DNA of 8,365 bases from Clostridia bacterium (GTDB taxonomy: Bacteria; Bacillota; Clostridia; Christensenellales; CALWSW01): positions 1 to 8,365 of the forward strand of contig JAHZEH010000024.1 of assembly GCA_019421925.1 (NCBI GenBank), written 5' to 3'. Both the position numbers and the translations under genes were made by a program. Positions 1-6,373 of the stretch are shown here, piece by piece (within the stretch, counting starts at the first letter, position 1; the number at the start of each line of letters is the position of its first letter). The notes under the pieces were generated by a model. The model was not told where the DNA came from, did not search any database, and saw nothing but the letters and a program-made list of their open reading frames with translations.

Positions 1-1109
1 TCATGGACGGGCGCGATGTGCCCCCTGCCTCCGGCAAGGATTATATCGAGCAGCTCCAGGCAAGAATGGCTGAGCTGAACTTTGGCAAAATCGCCACCGT
101 CATGGGCCGCTATTACGCTATGGACCGCGACAACCGCTGGGAGCGGGTGGAGAAGGCCTATGCTGCCATGGCCTACGGCGAGGGCGTTCAGGAGGAGTGC
201 CCGGCCTGTGCCATGCAGCATTCCTACGACAACAAGGTGTGGGATGAATTCGTGGTTCCCGCTGTCATCATGGAGAACGGCAGGCCGGTCGCCACGGTGG
301 ACGAGGGGGACAGCGTGATCTTTTTCAACTTCCGCCCCGACCGCGCCCGGGAGATCACCCGCACCTTTATGGACCCGGAGTTTGCGGGATTTGAGCGCAA
401 AAAGGGTTATTTCCCTCTGTGCTACGTCTGCCTGACCCAGTATGATGTTACCTTCCTGAACTTCCCCGGGGTGGAGGTGGCCTTCCAGCCCCAGACCCTG
501 GAGAACACCCTGGGATGGTATCTGGCCGCCAACGGCAAGACCCAGCTCCGCATCGCTGAGACCGAGAAGTATGCTCATGTGACTTTCTTCTTCAACGGCG
601 GCGTAGAGGCGCCCAACGAGGGAGAGGACAGGGCCCTGATTCCCTCCCCCAAGGTTGCCACTTATGACCTTCAGCCTGAGATGAGCGCCTATGAGGTGGC
701 GCAGGAGGCGGTGGAGCGCATCCAGTCCGGCAAGTACGACGTGATGATCCTCAACTTTGCCAACCCGGACATGGTGGGCCACACTGGTATCATGGAGGCG
801 GCTATGGCCGCGGTGCACGCGGTGGATCAGTGCGTACAGAAAGTGGTGGACGCCATTCTGGCCACGGGCGGCGCCTGCATCATTACTGCTGACCACGGCA
901 ACTCTGAGATGATGGTGGATCCGGAAAGCGGCGCACCTTTTACCGCCCATACTACCAACCCCGTGCCCGTCATCTATGTGGATAACGCGCACAGGGGCGC
1001 TAAGCTGCGGGAGGGCGGCCGCCTGGCCGACCTGGCCCCCACGCTGCTCGACATGATGGGTCTGCCCAAGCCCGCCGAAATGACAGGGACTACTCTGCTC
1101 GTAAAATAG
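1..1109 (+). CDS. gpmI: 2,3-bisphosphoglycerate-independent phosphoglycerate mutase, 5'-truncated by window edge
   Basis: Cytosolic glycolytic enzyme that interconverts 3-phosphoglycerate and 2-phosphoglycerate with two Mn ions and a phosphoserine intermediate. The visible 368 residues are the C-terminal part of a protein usually about 510 long. The first ATG (base 3) is not the start: the DGRDVPP motif lies near residue 150 in the family, so about 145 residues, including the catalytic Ser, lie left of the window. Numbering from base 3, the substrate-binding arginines of the DGRD, GRYYAMDRDNRW and NFRPDRAR motifs are present (R4, R36, R42, R111, R114), as is the active-site Lys of TEKY (K189). 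The metal ligands are also there: D256 and H260 (NPDMVGHTG), D297 and H298 (TADHGN), and H316 (TAHTTNPVP). The enzyme looks fully functional. It is followed by a hairpin and then secG; no enolase gene lies between them, unlike in many Firmicutes. Confidence 0.97.
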   Translation, partial: MDGRDVPPASGKDYIEQLQARMAELNFGKIATVMGRYYAMDRDNRWERVEKAYAAMAYGEGVQEECPACAMQHSYDNKVWDEFVVPAVIMENGRPVATVDEGDSVIFFNFRPDRAREITRTFMDPEFAGFERKKGYFPLCYVCLTQYDVTFLNFPGVEVAFQPQTLENTLGWYLAANGKTQLRIAETEKYAHVTFFFNGGVEAPNEGEDRALIPSPKVATYDLQPEMSAYEVAQEAVERIQSGKYDVMILNFANPDMVGHTGIMEAAMAAVHAVDQCVQKVVDAILATGGACIITADHGNSEMMVDPESGAPFTAHTTNPVPVIYVDNAHRGAKLREGGRLADLAPTLLDMMGLPKPAEMTGTTLLVK

Positions 1110-1130
1110 AGGGGGCTCCTTTGAAGCAGC

Positions 1131-1172
1131 CGCGCCCGGCCGGGGGTTTTCTCCCGCCGGGCGCGATTATTT
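1131..1172 (+). terminator. probable intrinsic terminator of gpmI
   Basis: A perfect 10-bp GC stem (CGCGCCCGGC at 1131-1140 with its complement at 1156-1165), which may be lengthened by GGG/CCC pairs inside the loop, is followed by a weak T-rich tail (ATTATTT). It begins 21 bases after the gpmI stop codon and lies before the secG promoter. The short U-tract makes it a less certain terminator than those after secG and ssrA. Confidence 0.65.
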
Positions 1173-1191
1173 GGGTCAATAAAAAGCGGGC

Positions 1192-1220
1192 TTGCATTCC
1201 ACCGGACAACGTGGTAAAAT
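1192..1220 (+). promoter_or_regulatory. sigma-A-type promoter for secG
   Basis: TTGCAT (1192-1197) and TAAAAT (1215-1220) are separated by exactly 17 bases. The expected transcription start is near 1227, giving a leader of about 26 bases before the secG GTG. The -35 box is only half consensus; the spacing, the -10 box and the position between a terminator and a gene support the call. Confidence 0.6.
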
Positions 1221-1252
1221 AACTAGGCAATTGTGCGCAGGAGGTTGTACAC

Positions 1253-1495
1253 GTGGAAGCTTTGAGATGGGTTTTTAACATCGTTTTGATTTTGTGCTCC
1301 ATTGGCATGGTGGTGCTTGTGCTTTCCCAAAAGGGCGGTAGCGACGGTTTGGGCGCTGCTTTTGGCGGCGGTTCCGATAATTTCTTCGGCAAGAACAAGG
1401 CCAAATCCATCGAAGCCCGCAAGCAGAAATGGACCGCGATCATGGCGGTCGTCGTGGCATTGTTGGCAATCGCGATGTGCCTCGTCCGGGGCTGA
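1253..1495 (+). CDS. secG: preprotein translocase subunit SecG
   Basis: Small non-essential subunit of the SecYEG protein-conducting channel in the cytoplasmic membrane, which assists SecA-driven export. The 80-residue product has the normal SecG plan: a first membrane helix at about residues 4-25, the conserved loop SQKGGSDGLGAAFGGGSD (25-42) with the following NFFG, a short charged stretch (KNKAKSIEARKQK), and a second membrane helix at about 60-78. The start is GTG at 1253, set by an AGGAGG ribosome binding site (1239-1244) 8 bases upstream; no ATG is suitably placed. The gene has its own promoter and a strong terminator, so it is probably transcribed alone. In many Firmicutes secG lies just upstream of rnr, as here. 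Confidence 0.95.
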   Translation: MEALRWVFNIVLILCSIGMVVLVLSQKGGSDGLGAAFGGGSDNFFGKNKAKSIEARKQKWTAIMAVVVALLAIAMCLVRG

Positions 1496-1509
1496 TTCCA
1501 ATGCGATAT

Positions 1510-1542
1510 AGCGGCGCGCTCTTGTGAGCGGGCCGCTTTTTT
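1510..1542 (+). terminator. intrinsic terminator of secG
   Basis: A 12-bp stem with one internal mismatch (1510-1521 with 1526-1537), loop TTGT, is followed at once by six T residues (1537-1542). It starts 15 bases after the secG stop codon. Strong, classical rho-independent form. Confidence 0.9.
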
Positions 1543-1674
1543 GGGTTAGTATGCCCCGGAACCGTCCCTATTGAATCCATAGCAATGAGGACGCCGGTTT
1601 TTCCCAAAGAGTCAAGTCCGGCGATTGGATAACATAAAATAATCAGAAACAATGAATTTTAAAGAGGCATGATT

Positions 1675-4455
1675 TTGAGCAACACAGAAGAATTCAAAAA
1701 TACCGTGGAGAAGCCCACGGAAAAAGCGGCTGCCGATCAGCCAAGGGCGCCGCGCAAGCGCCGGAAGGCATCCCAGGCGGCCACCAAGGTGGTAGCGGCA
1801 AACGATGCGGCTGTGGCCGTGGTGCTGGAGGAGAGCAAGGAAAAACCTGCCAGAAGCCGCAGGCGCAGGCCGGCTAAAACCGGAAAGACAGCCGCCAAGG
1901 CGGCGCAGGCGGGCAAGGCGGAAAAGGAGAGCGCAAAAGCGCCCAAGACGGGGGCAAAGGCGGCAGCTCTTCCCAAGGCGGCCTCCTCCAAGAAAAAGGA
2001 ACGAATTGACCTGGCCGCCCTGGACCGTGCCCGTAAGGCACGGGTCTATGAGATTGACAACAGCCTGGACAGCGCCGATCTGCCCAAGATACAGCCCATC
2101 CTGCCGGAATGGAAGGATTCCGCTCCCGAACGCAAGCAGCGCGCGGCGGCGGAGAAAACCGCCAAGGCTGTGACGGTTCAGCGGACAGCGGAGAATACAA
2201 AGGAGAACCCTGCCGGGGAGAAGGGAAGTGCCAAGCCGGTGGAAAAGAAAAAAGCGACTCCGGAGGAGAAGCTCAGGGCCAAGGTAAAAGCTCAGAACGT
2301 GGAAGCTGCCCGCCAGACAATTCTGGAAAAACTCTCCCAGTCCGAGACGGTCCTCAGCCCCGAGAACCTTCTGGGCGAGATGTCCATCCCCGCCGCCGAT
2401 TTCTATCTGGCGCTGGATGAGCTGGAGCTGGAGGGAAAGGTCTTTACCAATCGTAAGCAAAAGGTCGGACTCCCCGCCCATATGGGGTATTTGTCGGGAA
2501 AACTATCCGTAACCGCCCGCGGCTTCGGTTTCCTCACACCTGACGACGAGTCGGAGGATGTTTTCATCCCCGCCGCCGCTATGAACGGAGCGCTCCACGG
2601 GGACCTGGTCGTGGTCCGTCCGGTCCAAGGCCAGCCGGGACGGGGCCGGGACGCCCGTGACTCCCGGGAAGGGGAAGTTCTGGCGGTGACCGAGCACGCC
2701 AACCTTCAGATGGTGGGGACCTTCCGGATGGACGGGACTAGATGCTTTCTCGTCCCGGACAATCAGCGCCTGGGCAAGGAGTTCGCCATCCACAGCAGCG
2801 CCAAGGGTTCGGCCAAGGACGGCCAGAAGGTGGTCTGCTCCCTGGAGTATGCTGACGGTAAGGTGATCCCCAAGGTGGTAGAGGTACTGGGCTATCCGGA
2901 TGAGAAGGGCACGGACGTGCTCTCTATCATCCGTGCCCACGACCTGCCGGACGCTTTCCCCCGCCATGTACTCGCAGCCGCCCGCGCCGTCCCCCAGGAG
3001 GTGCAGGAAGACGATATCATACGCAGGGAGGATCTGCGCGGCAAGACGGTTGTCACCATTGACGGCCGGGATTCCAAGGATTTTGACGATGCCGTCTCCC
3101 TGGAGAAGCTGGAGAACGGCAACTATATGCTGGGCGTCCACATCGCCGACGTGGCCCAATATGTCGAAGAGGGCAGCGCCCTTGACAAGGAGGCCCTCAA
3201 GCGGGGCAACAGCGTGTATTTCATCGACAGGGTTATCCCCATGCTGCCCGAGGAGCTGAGCAACGGCATCTGCTCCCTCAACCCCCATGTGGACCGCCTG
3301 GCGCTCTCCTGCTTCATGGAGATTGACGGAAAAGGCAAGGTGGTCAATCACCGCATTGCCGAGACGGTGATCCGTTCCACTGAGCGCCTGGTTTACGAGG
3401 ATGTATCCGCTGCGCTGGCGGGGGACGAGACCCAGCGCACCCGGTACGCCCACATTATGCCCATGCTGGAACAGATGGAGGAGCTCTACGCCATTCTTAA
3501 CAGGAAGCGCATGGAACGCGGCAGCCTGGAGTTCGATTTCCCGGAGTGCAAGATTGACGTGGATGAGAACGGCAAGCCCACCAACATCTATCTGGCTGAG
3601 CGGGGCGTGTCCAACCGGATTATTGAGGAGTTTATGCTCATCTGCAATGAGACGGTGGGCGAGCATATGGCCCATCTGAAAAAGCCCATGATCTACCGGG
3701 TCCATGAGGTGCCGGACCTTGAGAAGATCGAGGAGCTGAACACCTTCCTCGGCGGATTTGGTCTGTTCATTCGGGGCGCAAAACAGGAGATCCGGCCCAA
3801 GGCTATTCAGAACGTCCTGCGCAAAGTACAGGGCAGGCCGGAGGAATATGTGGTGTCCAGGGTGGCGCTTCGCTCCCTTAAAAAGGCCCGCTACTGTGAG
3901 GAGAACCTGGGCCACTTTGGCCTGGCGGCGGAGTACTACTGCCACTTTACCTCTCCAATCCGGCGCTATGCCGACATGATTACCCACCGCGTCATCAAGC
4001 TGCTGCTGCGCGGCAAGCTCAGCGACGCCAAGGTCGCCGCACTGCGCGCTGCCATGCCGGGGATTGCCGAGCGCACCAGCGACTGTGAGCGGGAGGCCAT
4101 GATGGCCGAACGGGATGTTGACGATCTCAAGAAGTGCGAATACATGATGCAGTTCGTGGGACAGAAGGTGGACGGCATCATCTCAGGCGTCACCAGCTTC
4201 GGCATCTTTGTGGAGCTGCCCAACACCTGCGAGGGACTGGTGCGCATCGCGGAGATGAGGGACGACTACTACACTTTTGACGAGGCGAATTACCGCTATG
4301 TCGGCCGGCACAGGGGTAAGATTTTCCGCCTGGGCGATCCCATCACCGTCATCGTTGCCGCAGCAGACGCGGCAACCCGCCGGGTGGATTTCACGCTGGA
4401 GCAGAAGGAGCCGCCCCGCAGCCGCCCGCAGCGCCCCAATCCGGGCCGCCGCTGA
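1675..4455 (+). CDS. rnr: ribonuclease R with long Lys/Ala-rich N-terminal extension
   Basis: Processive 3'-5' exoribonuclease of the RNase II/RNB family that degrades structured RNA and, in studied bacteria, non-stop mRNAs on tmRNA-rescued ribosomes. An ATG lies in frame at 1669, but the AGAGG site (1663-1667) is only one base from it and 7 bases from the TTG at 1675, so TTG is preferred (926 residues). Domains: low-complexity basic extension about 1-205; winged helix about 210-268; cold-shock domains about 270-450, the first with GKLSVTARGFGFLTPDD; RNB catalytic core about 455-800; S1 domain about 828-905; short Arg/Pro-rich tail. The four metal-binding aspartates of DGRDSKDFDDA are D463, D469, D471 and D472. 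Typical RNase R is roughly 700-815 residues, so the extension is the oddity. No convincing promoter is visible in 1543-1660. Confidence 0.95.
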   Translation: MSNTEEFKNTVEKPTEKAAADQPRAPRKRRKASQAATKVVAANDAAVAVVLEESKEKPARSRRRRPAKTGKTAAKAAQAGKAEKESAKAPKTGAKAAALPKAASSKKKERIDLAALDRARKARVYEIDNSLDSADLPKIQPILPEWKDSAPERKQRAAAEKTAKAVTVQRTAENTKENPAGEKGSAKPVEKKKATPEEKLRAKVKAQNVEAARQTILEKLSQSETVLSPENLLGEMSIPAADFYLALDELELEGKVFTNRKQKVGLPAHMGYLSGKLSVTARGFGFLTPDDESEDVFIPAAAMNGALHGDLVVVRPVQGQPGRGRDARDSREGEVLAVTEHANLQMVGTFRMDGTRCFLVPDNQRLGKEFAIHSSAKGSAKDGQKVVCSLEYADGKVIPKVVEVLGYPDEKGTDVLSIIRAHDLPDAFPRHVLAAARAVPQEVQEDDIIRREDLRGKTVVTIDGRDSKDFDDAVSLEKLENGNYMLGVHIADVAQYVEEGSALDKEALKRGNSVYFIDRVIPMLPEELSNGICSLNPHVDRLALSCFMEIDGKGKVVNHRIAETVIRSTERLVYEDVSAALAGDETQRTRYAHIMPMLEQMEELYAILNRKRMERGSLEFDFPECKIDVDENGKPTNIYLAERGVSNRIIEEFMLICNETVGEHMAHLKKPMIYRVHEVPDLEKIEELNTFLGGFGLFIRGAKQEIRPKAIQNVLRKVQGRPEEYVVSRVALRSLKKARYCEENLGHFGLAAEYYCHFTSPIRRYADMITHRVIKLLLRGKLSDAKVAALRAAMPGIAERTSDCEREAMMAERDVDDLKKCEYMMQFVGQKVDGIISGVTSFGIFVELPNTCEGLVRIAEMRDDYYTFDEANYRYVGRHRGKIFRLGDPITVIVAAADAATRRVDFTLEQKEPPRSRPQRPNPGRR

Positions 4456-4460
4456 GTCAC

Positions 4461-4489
4461 TTGACCAAAGGGGCAAAATGGATTAAGAT
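4461..4489 (+). promoter_or_regulatory. sigma-A-type promoter for smpB
   Basis: TTGACC (4461-4466), a 17-base spacer, and TAAGAT (4484-4489). The site starts 6 bases after the rnr stop codon, and the predicted start near 4496 gives a leader of about 30 bases. No terminator separates rnr from smpB, so this promoter would add to read-through from rnr. Confidence 0.65.
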
Positions 4490-4525
4490 AAGAGGCGCAA
4501 TCCCGGGGGAGAGGAGGTTGATCAC

Positions 4526-4993
4526 ATGCCCAGGAGAAAGGGTACCAAGCTGATTGCCCAGAACCGCAAGGCCTTCCATGATTATTTCATCGAGGATAAA
4601 TATGAGTGTGGAATTGAATTGGTGGGCACCGAGGTCAAGTCCATCCGGGGCGGCAAGGTTAACCTCAAGGACAGTTTTGCACGGGTGCGCAAGGGAGAGG
4701 TGTTTGTCACGGGTATGCATGTCAGCCCCTATGAGATGGGCAACATCTTCAACCGCGACCCCTTCCGGGAGCGCCGCCTGCTCCTCCACAAGAGCGAGAT
4801 CCGCAAACTTCAGCAGGCCCAGATGCAGGACGGCATGTCCCTCGTCCCTCTCTCCCTGTACTTCAAGGATGGACGGGTCAAGCTGGAGCTGGCCGTTGCC
4901 AAGGGCAAAAAGCTCTATGACAAACGGGCCTCCCTGGCAGAGAAGGATGCCAAACGCTCCCTGGAGCGGGCTGCCCGGGGGGAGCGGTACTAG
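4526..4993 (+). CDS. smpB: SsrA-binding protein SmpB
   Basis: RNA-binding partner of tmRNA in trans-translation. It binds the tRNA-like domain of tmRNA, takes the place of an anticodon stem in the ribosomal A site and senses an empty mRNA channel with its C-terminal tail. The 155-residue length is normal. Recognisable family blocks are KLIAQNRKAFHDYFI (8-22), the OB-fold segment GIELVGTEVKSIRGGKVNLK, the GMHVSPYEMGN block and the basic tail helix GKKLYDKRASLAEKDAKRSL. The ATG at 4526 has an AGGAGG (4512-4517) 8 bases upstream. Its RNA partner ssrA begins 111 bases downstream on the same strand, and rnr is immediately upstream, so the three ribosome-rescue genes are contiguous. Confidence 0.97.
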   Translation: MPRRKGTKLIAQNRKAFHDYFIEDKYECGIELVGTEVKSIRGGKVNLKDSFARVRKGEVFVTGMHVSPYEMGNIFNRDPFRERRLLLHKSEIRKLQQAQMQDGMSLVPLSLYFKDGRVKLELAVAKGKKLYDKRASLAEKDAKRSLERAARGERY

Positions 4994-5031
4994 CGATTAA
5001 TCTTTACTACCGATTTAACACGCCAACTTCA

Positions 5032-5058
5032 GTCAAAAGAGTCCGTCTTTTGGCCAAA
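5032..5058. other. smpB-ssrA intergenic hairpin and palindrome
   Basis: The stretch between smpB and ssrA (4994-5104) contains a hairpin (CAAAAGA 5034-5040 with TCTTTTG 5046-5052, extendable by G-C and a wobble) overlapping the 10-bp palindrome TTTGGCCAAA (5049-5058). There is no following T-run, so it is not a clear terminator. It may be a weak smpB 3' structure or a protein site in front of ssrA. I see no convincing ssrA promoter here. Confidence 0.35.
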
Positions 5059-5104
5059 CGGCAAAATTCCTACCGCATGGCCTCCTTTCAAGGCCGGCGG
5101 ACAT

Positions 5105-5451
5105 GGGGGCGTACTGGTTTCGACGGGGATCAGAGAGGCCGGATAAGCGAGCCGCAGTCCCGAGCTGCGTTAAAAGCGGGAACTTAAACACAAACGCTAA
5201 CAACAATTACGCGTACGCTGCCTAATTAAGGCGGCCGTCCGTCTGGAATCCTATCGTCCAGGTCGCGGGCGTCATCAGATAGGGTCCGAGCCCGCCTAAG
5301 CTTTGCGGCGGCGCCCGTAACATGAAGCTACCGAAACGCTGATCCTTCTGCTGGGAGCGGCGCCGGGGGAATCCTAAACCAGCGGATGCGCTCGGAGAAA
5401 GTCTTGCTGAAGGGTCTTCGGACAGGGGTTCAATTCCCCTCGCCTCCACCA
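5105..5451 (+). ncRNA. ssrA: transfer-messenger RNA (tmRNA)
   Basis: One-piece tmRNA of about 347 nt that rescues stalled ribosomes with SmpB and tags the nascent protein for proteolysis. The 5' end GGGGGCG (5105-5111) pairs with CGCCTCC (5441-5447) as the acceptor stem, followed by A and an encoded CCA (5449-5451). The conserved TGGTTTCGACGGGG follows the 5' acceptor strand, and the 3' half has a T-arm AGGGG-TTCAATT-CCCCT. The tag frame ends GCT AAC AAC AAT TAC GCG TAC GCT GCC TAA (5196-5225), reading ANNNYAYAA; by alignment with E. coli the resume codon is probably ACA at 5190, giving TNANNNYAYAA. The YA-x-AA ending is the usual ClpXP-type degron. A terminator follows directly. Confidence 0.96.
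5425..5451 (+). other. possible integration (att) site at the ssrA 3' end
   Basis: The T-arm and acceptor 3' strand of tmRNA are an established target of tyrosine-recombinase elements. Here recombinase-related sequence and accessory DNA begin within 75 bases of this point. No second copy of this 3' end is present in the window, so the far boundary, if any, lies beyond 8365. The exact core is not defined. Confidence 0.35.
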
Positions 5452-5453
5452 TG

Positions 5454-5493
5454 AAACCCCCGCAAAGTATCTAGCTTTGCGGGGGTTTTTCTT
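5454..5493 (+). terminator. intrinsic terminator of ssrA
   Basis: A perfect 14-bp stem (5454-5467 with 5475-5488; AAACCCCCGCAAAG and its complement) with a 7-base loop is followed by a T-rich tail (GGTTTTTCTTT). It starts three bases after the encoded CCA of tmRNA. Confidence 0.93.
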
Positions 5494-5500
5494 TATGCAA

Positions 5501-5523
5501 TTAACCCACTTTTTAACCCACTT
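5501..5523. repeat. two direct copies of TTAACCCACTT, period 12
   Basis: TTAACCCACTT occurs at 5501-5511 and 5513-5523, one base apart. The second copy overlaps the stop codon of the recombinase-tail remnant on the - strand. Short phased repeats next to an att site resemble arm-type integrase binding sites; that role is inferred. Confidence 0.6.
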
Positions 5524-5620
5524 ATTTTAGCAAACTATTGAATAAGCTGTCCAATGCGTCGGCAATTAATTGTTTTTCACCCTCCACATATATAAATTTA
5601 GCGTATGTGGAATTAAAAAA
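5522..5620 (-). pseudogene. remnant: C-terminal tail of a tyrosine recombinase (probable)
   Basis: On the - strand, in a frame different from the GntR gene, 5620-5522 encodes 32 residues and a stop: the segment STYAKFIYVEGEKQLIADAL followed by DSLFNSLLK. The YAKF start and the amphipathic tail after it look like the end of a phage-type integrase, from just before the catalytic Tyr to the C-terminus. There is no start codon or upstream part: the frame is closed by TGA at 5623-5621. The upstream neighbour on the same strand is the GntR gene, so most of the recombinase was probably deleted and the remnant fused to gntR. The family assignment rests on about 30 residues and is tentative. Confidence 0.4.
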
Positions 5621-5952
5621 TCAAAAGTAAATATTTCGGGCATCAGAAGTTCCATAGTCCGGTAAATATCCAGGATTTGCCCGCGTTGGCTTGCGATCAT
5701 GCGCATATCATTGCAGTTGTGGGGCGCATGGCCCGGGCGAAAGACCACAGTCGGCCGGCTGCGCTCGGCCGTCCGGATCAGGCCATCCTCCCGCAGCTTC
5801 CGCATCACGGCTTTAACCGTGCTGATTCCAGCGTTATACAAACCGCAGAGCTGCGGTGCACTGGGCAGCTTGCTGCTATAGGGCCGCTGCCCGGAGAGAA
5901 TTTGGCTGCGCAAATCCTCATAAATAAAAGAGGCCATTGTCCTCTTGTTCAA
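5566..5952 (-). CDS. GntR-family regulator, C-terminally truncated
   Basis: DNA-binding regulator of the GntR family. With a TTG start at 5952 the product has 128 residues; residues 8-70 form a typical GntR winged helix (IYEDLRSQILSG, KLPSAPQLCGLYNAGISTVK, MRKLREDGLIRT). TTG is chosen because GGGGTGA lies at the right distance upstream and MNKRTMASFIY is a natural GntR N-terminus; an in-frame ATG at 5982 has no ribosome binding site. After the linker comes QILDIYRTMELLMPEIFTF (about 92-110), which looks like the start of an effector domain; then the reading frame runs into AT-rich DNA and ends with 18 unrelated residues. The DNA under that tail encodes the recombinase remnant in another frame, so the gene is probably broken by a deletion. 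A small YtrA-size regulator is the alternative. Its ligand and targets are unknown. Confidence 0.7.
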   Translation of the reverse strand: MNKRTMASFIYEDLRSQILSGQRPYSSKLPSAPQLCGLYNAGISTVKAVMRKLREDGLIRTAERSRPTVVFRPGHAPHNCNDMRMIASQRGQILDIYRTMELLMPEIFTFDFLIPHTLNLYMWRVKNN

Positions 5953-6009
5953 ACCTTCACCCCGCCTGGAAAGTCTTATCATCTACCGGGCTAGTATTCC
6001 CAGACGGCG

Positions 6010-6039
6010 ATTGTTTCTATGCTGAGGGATATCTACAAT
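6010..6039. promoter_or_regulatory. candidate overlapping divergent promoters
   Basis: On the + strand TTGTTT (6011-6016), 17 bases, TACAAT (6034-6039). On the - strand the same DNA reads TTGTAG (6038-6033), 17 bases, AACAAT (6015-6010), about 60 bases upstream of the gntR TTG. The ends form a short ATTGT...ACAAT inverted repeat, so a dimeric regulator such as the GntR protein could bind here. The -35 boxes are weak, so this is moderate evidence. Confidence 0.4.
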
Positions 6040-6045
6040 AACGGA

Positions 6046-6255
6046 GAAAGGAACGGTGGGCTGGAAAATTCTGTTTCCCCCTTTGTTCCAAGCATAGTTC
6101 CGGAACGCAATGCAAAAGATGGGAAAACGAAAAAACAGCAGGCAGCGGGGCGAAGCCGCGCTGGTCTCTGCTGTGCCCTTTAGTATTGACTTTGCGGGAA
6201 CATGCAAGGTTTTCCCATTTCATCCGCCGCAGGCAGATGAAATGGGTATTTTTTT
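6046..6255 (+). ncRNA. possible small structured RNA between gntR and the recombinase
   Basis: No convincing protein is encoded in 5983-6418. The + strand offers a promoter-like site (6011-6039), an imperfect hairpin at 6135-6174 (ACAGCA/TGCTGT outer stem, CAGCG/CGCTG middle stem, GGC-GAA-GCC tip), the palindrome GTTCCGGAAC at 6097-6106, and a strong terminator at 6214-6255. Together these would yield an RNA of about 210 nt. It matches no RNA family I recognise. A remnant transcription unit is equally possible. Confidence 0.3.
6214..6255 (+). terminator. intrinsic terminator
   Basis: A perfect 11-bp stem (CCCATTTCATC 6214-6224 with GATGAAATGGG 6236-6246), an 11-base loop, then TA and seven T residues (6249-6255). 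It is orientated for + strand transcription, although no recognised gene lies directly upstream on that strand. It would shield the recombinase from incoming transcription. Confidence 0.8.
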
Positions 6256-6318
6256 ACCGTTGGATCTGCTTGGGGCGCCGTTTTCCACAAACAAAAAACG
6301 CCACCACGCCGGCAGACG

Positions 6319-6334
6319 TTCGCAAAATTATGTA
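6319..6334 (+). repeat. left copy of 16-bp inverted repeat flanking the recombinase
   Basis: TTCGCAAAATTATGTA here is the exact reverse complement of 7740-7755. The two copies enclose the whole recombinase gene and its upstream region (1,405 bases between them). They are candidate inversion sites. Confidence 0.85.
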
Positions 6335-6373
6335 TTTCCCGAAAGCAGCTCCATATCCCGATGATTAATTACA

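Noticed and set aside
1612..2481. 289-residue open frame on the - strand over the rnr N-terminal extension
   Set aside because: It is the complement of Lys/Ala-rich codons, giving a Leu/Gly/Arg-rich product, and ends inside the rnr leader with no supporting signals.
2503..3987. 494-residue open frame on the - strand inside rnr
   Set aside because: It is opposite a region of rnr with clear RNase R domains and catalytic motifs, and its product shows no family features. It is a shadow caused by GC-rich codon use.
5222..5452. Open frame on the - strand beginning MVEARGIEPLSED
   Set aside because: It lies entirely within tmRNA; this kind of start is a common artefact of translating the complement of tRNA and tmRNA 3' ends.
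5501..5523. CRISPR-like repeat
   Set aside because: Only two 11-bp copies one base apart, with no spacers and no cas genes in the window.
5983..6223. Two overlapping - strand frames of 68-74 residues upstream of gntR
   Set aside because: No ribosome binding site, no protein-like pattern, and they cross a terminator stem and the promoter-like region.
6110..6364. 84-residue + strand frame
   Set aside because: It reads through the 11-bp terminator stem and its T-run and through the 16-bp inverted repeat, and has no good ribosome binding site. Noncoding structure explains the DNA better.
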